DNA of 64,000 nucleotides, taken from assembly GCA_900548365.1 (NCBI GenBank), contig URKM01000005.1, positions 19,062-83,061 of the forward strand, in the 5' to 3' direction. How positions within the stretch are numbered: position 1 is the stretch's first letter; every line of letters begins with the position of its first letter. This document shows positions 60,799 through 64,000 of this stretch, piece by piece. Source of the DNA: an uncultured Collinsella sp. (lineage in GTDB: Bacteria; Actinomycetota; Coriobacteriia; Coriobacteriales; Coriobacteriaceae). The position numbers were made by a program, and so were the translations under genes. The notes below the pieces were generated by a model. That model was not told the DNA's origin, did not search any database, and saw only the letters and a list, made by a program, of their open reading frames with translations.

Positions 60799-61824
60799 AT
60801 GGACCTCGATGAACAGAAGCACCGCAACGACCGCGAAGCCATGCCGCCCTTGCCCCAAGCGAGCAAGGCAGACCGCTGCAAGGGCTTCCTTCGAAAACAC
60901 AGCGGACTGATCTGCACGCTTGCCATTTGCGCCTTTTTCAGCGCGGTGGTCTACGCGGAGAACCCTTGGCTCTGGCCGCACGAGAAAGCCGCCTCCGCCG
61001 AAGCGGCCTTCGACCCTGCAGACCTGAAGGACCCCGACGGCAAGCCACTTGCCGAATGCCTGCCCTACGAAGGCATGCCCGAAGCCTACATAGACTACAC
61101 GCTACTAGGGCGGCCCGACGAAATCAATGTGCTTGACGTGAGCATCTACAAAAATGGCGGCACGTGGTATACCTGGAAGGCTCATACGGGATCGGATATA
61201 TTCCTCGTGCTCGCACGCAATGAGAAGGTTGAAGAGACGTACAAGGAGCAGGGGAACACCGACTATTGGCTTGATCCCGTCACCAGGGGCGACCTCGACA
61301 AGCCGAATCTCGATGGAACGGGGGCGGTGGTCTACGAACGGGAGCGCCAGCCCGCAGTCGAGCCCGAAAACAACATCCCGACGCCGGAAGAACTCAGCGA
61401 CCGCCTACCCTACATCGGCTTGCCTGCAGATCTTGTCGACAGCACCTGGCTCGGACCGCATTCCTCCGAGAGCGAGCCCGTTGAGTCCGGGATGTTGAAG
61501 GGGGCGACCCCGTACCGCTGGACCGCCCACGACGGCACCCTGATCTTCACCGCTTACATCCGCGACGGAGAGGTTGTCAAGGTAGCAAAGTCCTATCTCG
61601 GAACGGACTATTGGCTCGCTGCAGATGGATCCCATCTCGACAAACCCAACCTCGACGGAACGGGCACCCGGATCGAAAATCAGCTCCCGCCCCAACTCAT
61701 CGATCCCGAGGACTTCGACAACGCCGAAGACTACGCCGACAACGCCGCGGATTACTTCGAGTACTACGGTGCTGAAGACCCTTGGATGGCGGCGGTCGAA
61801 TTCTGGGACCTCAACGGGCCCTGA
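60799..61824 (+). CDS. Membrane-anchored protein with a duplicated domain, unknown
   Basis: A 341-aa protein. One TM helix lies near residues 34-52 (SGLICTLAICAFFSAVVY), so the C-terminal part is likely outside. Two similar units follow: LPYEGMPEAYIDYTLLG...TDYWLDP...LDKPNLDGTG (about 87-175) and LPYIGLPADLVDSTWLG...TDYWLAADGSHLDKPNLDGTG (about 198-295). The C-terminus is acidic with repeated Tyr and Asp. I do not recognise the family. ATG at 60799 follows GAAAGGA. A terminator lies downstream. Confidence 0.75.
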   Translation: MDLDEQKHRNDREAMPPLPQASKADRCKGFLRKHSGLICTLAICAFFSAVVYAENPWLWPHEKAASAEAAFDPADLKDPDGKPLAECLPYEGMPEAYIDYTLLGRPDEINVLDVSIYKNGGTWYTWKAHTGSDIFLVLARNEKVEETYKEQGNTDYWLDPVTRGDLDKPNLDGTGAVVYERERQPAVEPENNIPTPEELSDRLPYIGLPADLVDSTWLGPHSSESEPVESGMLKGATPYRWTAHDGTLIFTAYIRDGEVVKVAKSYLGTDYWLAADGSHLDKPNLDGTGTRIENQLPPQLIDPEDFDNAEDYADNAADYFEYYGAEDPWMAAVEFWDLNGP

Positions 61825-61856
61825 TGCGGCTTCCGCCACAACATCATGCGCACGAG

Positions 61857-61884
61857 GGCCGGCTCCATCGGGGCCGGCCGTTTT
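61857..61884 (+). terminator. Rho-independent terminator after the duplicated-domain gene
   Basis: GGCCGGC pairs with GCCGGCC (9-nt loop), followed by GTTTT. Confidence 0.75.
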
Positions 61885-61921
61885 CGGAACAATCGCCGAC
61901 GAGCGCACGATCCGCTCCTCG

Positions 61922-61951
61922 TTGTGCATCAGCGCACGCGCATGCTACACT
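61922..61951 (+). promoter_or_regulatory. Promoter of the ABC-F gene
   Basis: TTGTGC, an 18-base spacer and TACACT (61946-61951) predict transcription from about 61958. This gives a long leader of about 126 bases before the ABC-F ATG. Confidence 0.6.
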
Positions 61952-61981
61952 TGGCCCGTCCGTCCGCAGGATGCGGACCCC

Positions 61982-62053
61982 ATGCGAGGACACCACCGCG
62001 AAGAGACAAGGCGACCATGCGCTTCTAGACATCCCTCTCAACTGACCTGTTGA
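61982..62053 (+). CDS. Putative 23-aa leader peptide of the ABC-F gene
   Basis: ATG at 61982 opens MRGHHREETRRPCASRHPSQ and ends LTC, with TGA at 62051-62053. The peptide is rich in Arg, His and Pro. A hairpin (GTCCGC/GCGGAC) lies just before its start, and its ribosome binding site is weak. It overlaps the three-codon ORF in another frame. Confidence 0.35.
   Translation: MRGHHREETRRPCASRHPSQLTC
62017..62028 (+). CDS. Putative 3-codon leader ORF (MRF)
   Basis: ATG CGC TTC TAG lies within the leader of the ABC-F gene, with AAGG five bases ahead of the ATG. Its stop codon overlaps the 5' strand of the stem that sequesters the downstream ribosome binding site. Confidence 0.35.
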   Translation: MRF

Positions 62054-62081
62054 CCTCCAAGAACACAAGGAGGGGATGTCT
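62027..62081 (+). promoter_or_regulatory. RNA fold sequestering the ABC-F Shine-Dalgarno sequence
   Basis: AGACATCCC (62027-62035) pairs with GGGATGTCT (62073-62081) across the leader. Inside are TCAAC/GTTGA (62038-62053) and CCTCC/GGAGG (about 62054-62073). The ribosome binding site AAGGAGGGG is buried in the last two stems, so translation would require melting, for example by a stalled ribosome on the leader ORFs. Confidence 0.65.
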
Positions 62082-62083
62082 TC

Positions 62084-63640
62084 ATGCAGCTCGCACTCTC
62101 ACGCGTGTCCTACACGCACCCCGCGGCGCAAGACCCCATTTTGAATACCGTGACCATCGCCTTCGCACGGGGCTGGACCGGGCTTTTGGGCGACAACGGA
62201 TGCGGCAAGTCGACGCTTGCCCGCATCGCCTGCGGCCTCATCGAGCCCGATGCCGGTTCGGTTACACACGGCCTCTTCTGCACCTACTGCCCGCAAGAAG
62301 CGGATGTGCAACCCGATTGCCTGCCCGATTTCGCCCTCGATTTCGGCCGCGATGCCCGCGCCCTGCGCGATCGATTCAACCTCACCGACGACATGCCCTG
62401 GCGCTGGAACGAGCTGAGCTTCGGGGAGCGCAAGAAGCTCCAAATCGCCTGCGCGCTCTGGCAGCGGCCCGACGTGCTCGCCGTCGACGAGCCGACCAAC
62501 CACCTCGACGCGCCCGCGCGTGCCGAACTCGCCGATGCGCTGGCGGGCTTCCACGGCATCGGAATCCTCGTGAGCCACGACCGCGACCTGCTCGATGCGC
62601 TCGTCCAGCGGTGCGTCTCATTCGAGCCCGCGGGCCCGCGGGGCGAGACGCGCGTCATCGTACGCCCCGGCGGCTACACCGCCGCGCATGCGCAGGCAGA
62701 ACGCGAGCGAACCTCGACCGCTGCCGAACGACAGCGCGCGAAAAGCGAGCTCGGCCGCCTCGCCGCCGAACAGCAGGCACGAGCGCAGGAGGCCGCGCGA
62801 GCCGATGCGCGGCGCTCGAAGCGCCATCTCGACCCCAAGGACAGAAGCGGGCGCGCGAAGATCGACCTCGCCATCTTCACCGGTCAAGACGGCGCCCGCG
62901 GCAAGCTGTCCAACCAGCTCGACAAGCGGCTCGCCACCGCACGCGAACGCATCGACGGAGCCTTCGTCTCCAAACGCTACGACGGCAGCCTGTTCCTCGA
63001 GGCGAAGCCGAGCCCGGGAAAGACGCTCCTCCACATCCCGGCGGCAACCATACCCTGCGGTCCGGGCGAGCTCGCGATTCCCGAACTCTATGTAGGCAAC
63101 ACCGACCATATCGGCATCGTGGGGCCGAACGGCGCCGGCAAGTCCACCCTCCTCCTCCACGTACGCGGGCTACTCGCCGGCGACACCGCGCCAACCGGTA
63201 CGGCGAGCACGGGGCGGGTCCGATACAACCGGATCGGGGAAAACGCCCTCGCCGTACTCGATGTCCCCCAGGAGCCGACCGAGGCCGAGCGGGCCCGCGT
63301 CCCCTCCGATGCGAACTCCCTCTCAGCCGCCGATCGAGGACGCGTCCTTTCCTGCGTGGCCCAGCTCAACTCGGACCCCGACCGCATCCTCGAGGGCGCG
63401 GCGACCAGTCCCGGCGAGCTCCGCAAACTCATGATCGCCCTGGGCCTGCTCGACAAACCATCGCTCATCGTCATGGACGAGCCCACCAACCACCTCGATC
63501 TTCACTCCGTCGAGGCGCTTGAGCAGGCGCTCGCGCGCTTCGGAGGCGCGCTGCTGCTGGTGAGCCACGACCGCGCGTTCCTGCGCGCGTGCACAAGCAT
63601 CACCTGGGCCATCGAAGGCGGCACCGTTCAGGTCTCCTAG
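62084..63640 (+). CDS. ABC-F-family ATPase (possible ribosome protection)
   Basis: A 518-aa soluble protein with two ABC domains and no membrane part. Walker A GDNGCGKST near residue 36 and GPNGAGKST near 350, signatures LSFGERKKLQIA and TSPGELRKLMIA (the second is degenerate), and Walker B VLAVDEPTNHLD and LIVMDEPTNHLD. A charged helical linker (about 200-250, ERERTSTAAERQRAK...) joins the domains. ABC-F proteins act on the ribosome; some give resistance to antibiotics. The inducible-looking leader supports a resistance role, though this is not proven. ATG at 62084 follows AAGGAGGGG. Confidence 0.87.
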   Translation: MQLALSRVSYTHPAAQDPILNTVTIAFARGWTGLLGDNGCGKSTLARIACGLIEPDAGSVTHGLFCTYCPQEADVQPDCLPDFALDFGRDARALRDRFNLTDDMPWRWNELSFGERKKLQIACALWQRPDVLAVDEPTNHLDAPARAELADALAGFHGIGILVSHDRDLLDALVQRCVSFEPAGPRGETRVIVRPGGYTAAHAQAERERTSTAAERQRAKSELGRLAAEQQARAQEAARADARRSKRHLDPKDRSGRAKIDLAIFTGQDGARGKLSNQLDKRLATARERIDGAFVSKRYDGSLFLEAKPSPGKTLLHIPAATIPCGPGELAIPELYVGNTDHIGIVGPNGAGKSTLLLHVRGLLAGDTAPTGTASTGRVRYNRIGENALAVLDVPQEPTEAERARVPSDANSLSAADRGRVLSCVAQLNSDPDRILEGAATSPGELRKLMIALGLLDKPSLIVMDEPTNHLDLHSVEALEQALARFGGALLLVSHDRAFLRACTSITWAIEGGTVQVS

Positions 63641-63755
63641 CATCCAACCCACCGAGGACGCAACCGGCGCGGGACCACGAGGGCCGGTGCGTCGAGCGCG
63701 TACCGCCCGATGCGCTGCGCGCCGCTGCGTCGGATGCACACCGCCCGGGAATAGC

Positions 63756-63788
63756 AAAAGAGCCTTTGCCGCAAACGGTAAAGGCTCT
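63756..63788 (-). terminator. Rho-independent terminator of guaA
   Basis: AGAGCCTTTGCC pairs with GGTAAAGGCTCT (one wobble, 6-nt loop), followed on the minus strand by TTTT. Confidence 0.85.
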
Positions 63789-63821
63789 AGCTGCATGTCT
63801 ATGCGACGTGAAACCCGCTGG

Positions 63822-64000
63822 TTACTCGAACTCGATCGTTCCGCAGGGCTTGGGGGTGAGGTCGTACAGGACGCGGCAGATGCCGGGAACCTCGGAGGCG
63901 ATACGGTCGCCGATCTTCTTGAGCAGCGCCCAATCGAGCTCGGGGACCTCGGCGGTCATAGCGTCGACGGTGTTGACGGCGCGGATGAACGCCGGCCACT
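63822..64000 (-). CDS. guaA: GMP synthase, C-terminal part (5' end beyond window)
   Basis: The last 59 codons of the glutamine-hydrolysing GMP synthase, which converts XMP to GMP. VNTVDAMTAEVPELDW, ISEVP-like IASEVPGICRVLYDLTPKP, and the terminal GTIEFE match the dimerisation domain end (...KPPATIEWE in E. coli). Strand, stop (TAA at 63822) and terminator are clear. The rest of the gene lies outside. Confidence 0.9.
   Translation of the reverse strand, partial: WPAFIRAVNTVDAMTAEVPELDWALLKKIGDRIASEVPGICRVLYDLTPKPCGTIEFE

Overview
The window reads as chromosomal DNA of a high-GC Gram-positive gut bacterium, most likely a Coriobacteriia member close to Collinsella. This is an inference from the GC-rich coding sequence, the rapZ-yvcK-whiA-gap order, the Gram-positive type SOS boxes, a sialic-acid catabolic operon, and the mix of anaerobic genes ([FeFe]-hydrogenase-like protein, flavoproteins). 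No rRNA, tRNA or CRISPR array was seen.

Layout. 1-4.0 kb: gap (3' end cut by the window edge), whiA, yvcK and rapZ on the minus strand. 4.2-6.2 kb: a decayed IS3-type transposase beside an AT-richer three-gene operon (DUF2089-like HTH, 62-aa membrane peptide, secreted protein), a small acquired island. 6.4-14.8 kb: one minus-strand sialic-acid operon: binding lipoprotein, permease, a fused permease-ATPase, a second ATPase, nanA, nanK, nanE. 15.2-23.0 kb: a minus-strand envelope operon ybaK-murJ-DegT-like-FemABX-ATP-grasp, ending in uvrC. 23-34.3 kb: NlpC/P60 hydrolase, BaiA-like SDR, uvrA, Mrp ATPase, two flavoproteins, a histidine phosphatase with an altered motif, and an unknown membrane protein. 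34.6-39.5 kb: uvrB, lytic transglycosylase, coaE, MFS exporter.

39.6-47.2 kb is the most notable stretch: a TerB-N/TerB-C protein, a BrxD-like ATPase and an Lhr/BrxHI-like helicase. The two transcription units are split by an oppositely oriented hydrogenase-like gene. Each unit has its own LexA-type box over its promoter, matching boxes seen at uvrA and uvrB. This points to a DNA-damage-inducible DNA-processing or defence module.

47.2-54.9 kb: RNA-related genes (elp3, spermidine-synthase-like, Trm9-like methyltransferase, trmB, DUF3516 helicase). The Elp3/Trm9-like divergent pair suggests a bacterial wobble-uridine pathway. 55-61.8 kb: NhaC antiporter, Ser/Thr kinase with an HTH partner, a DUF4352-like protein, a DUF5714-like gene divergent from an ArsC-ArsR fusion across a large palindrome, and a protein with a duplicated domain. 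61.9-63.6 kb: an ABC-F ATPase whose leader carries short ORFs and a Shine-Dalgarno-sequestering fold. The window ends in the 3' part of guaA.

Starts were chosen from ribosome binding sites and family N-termini. Family assignments rest on motifs and recall, not on database searches.
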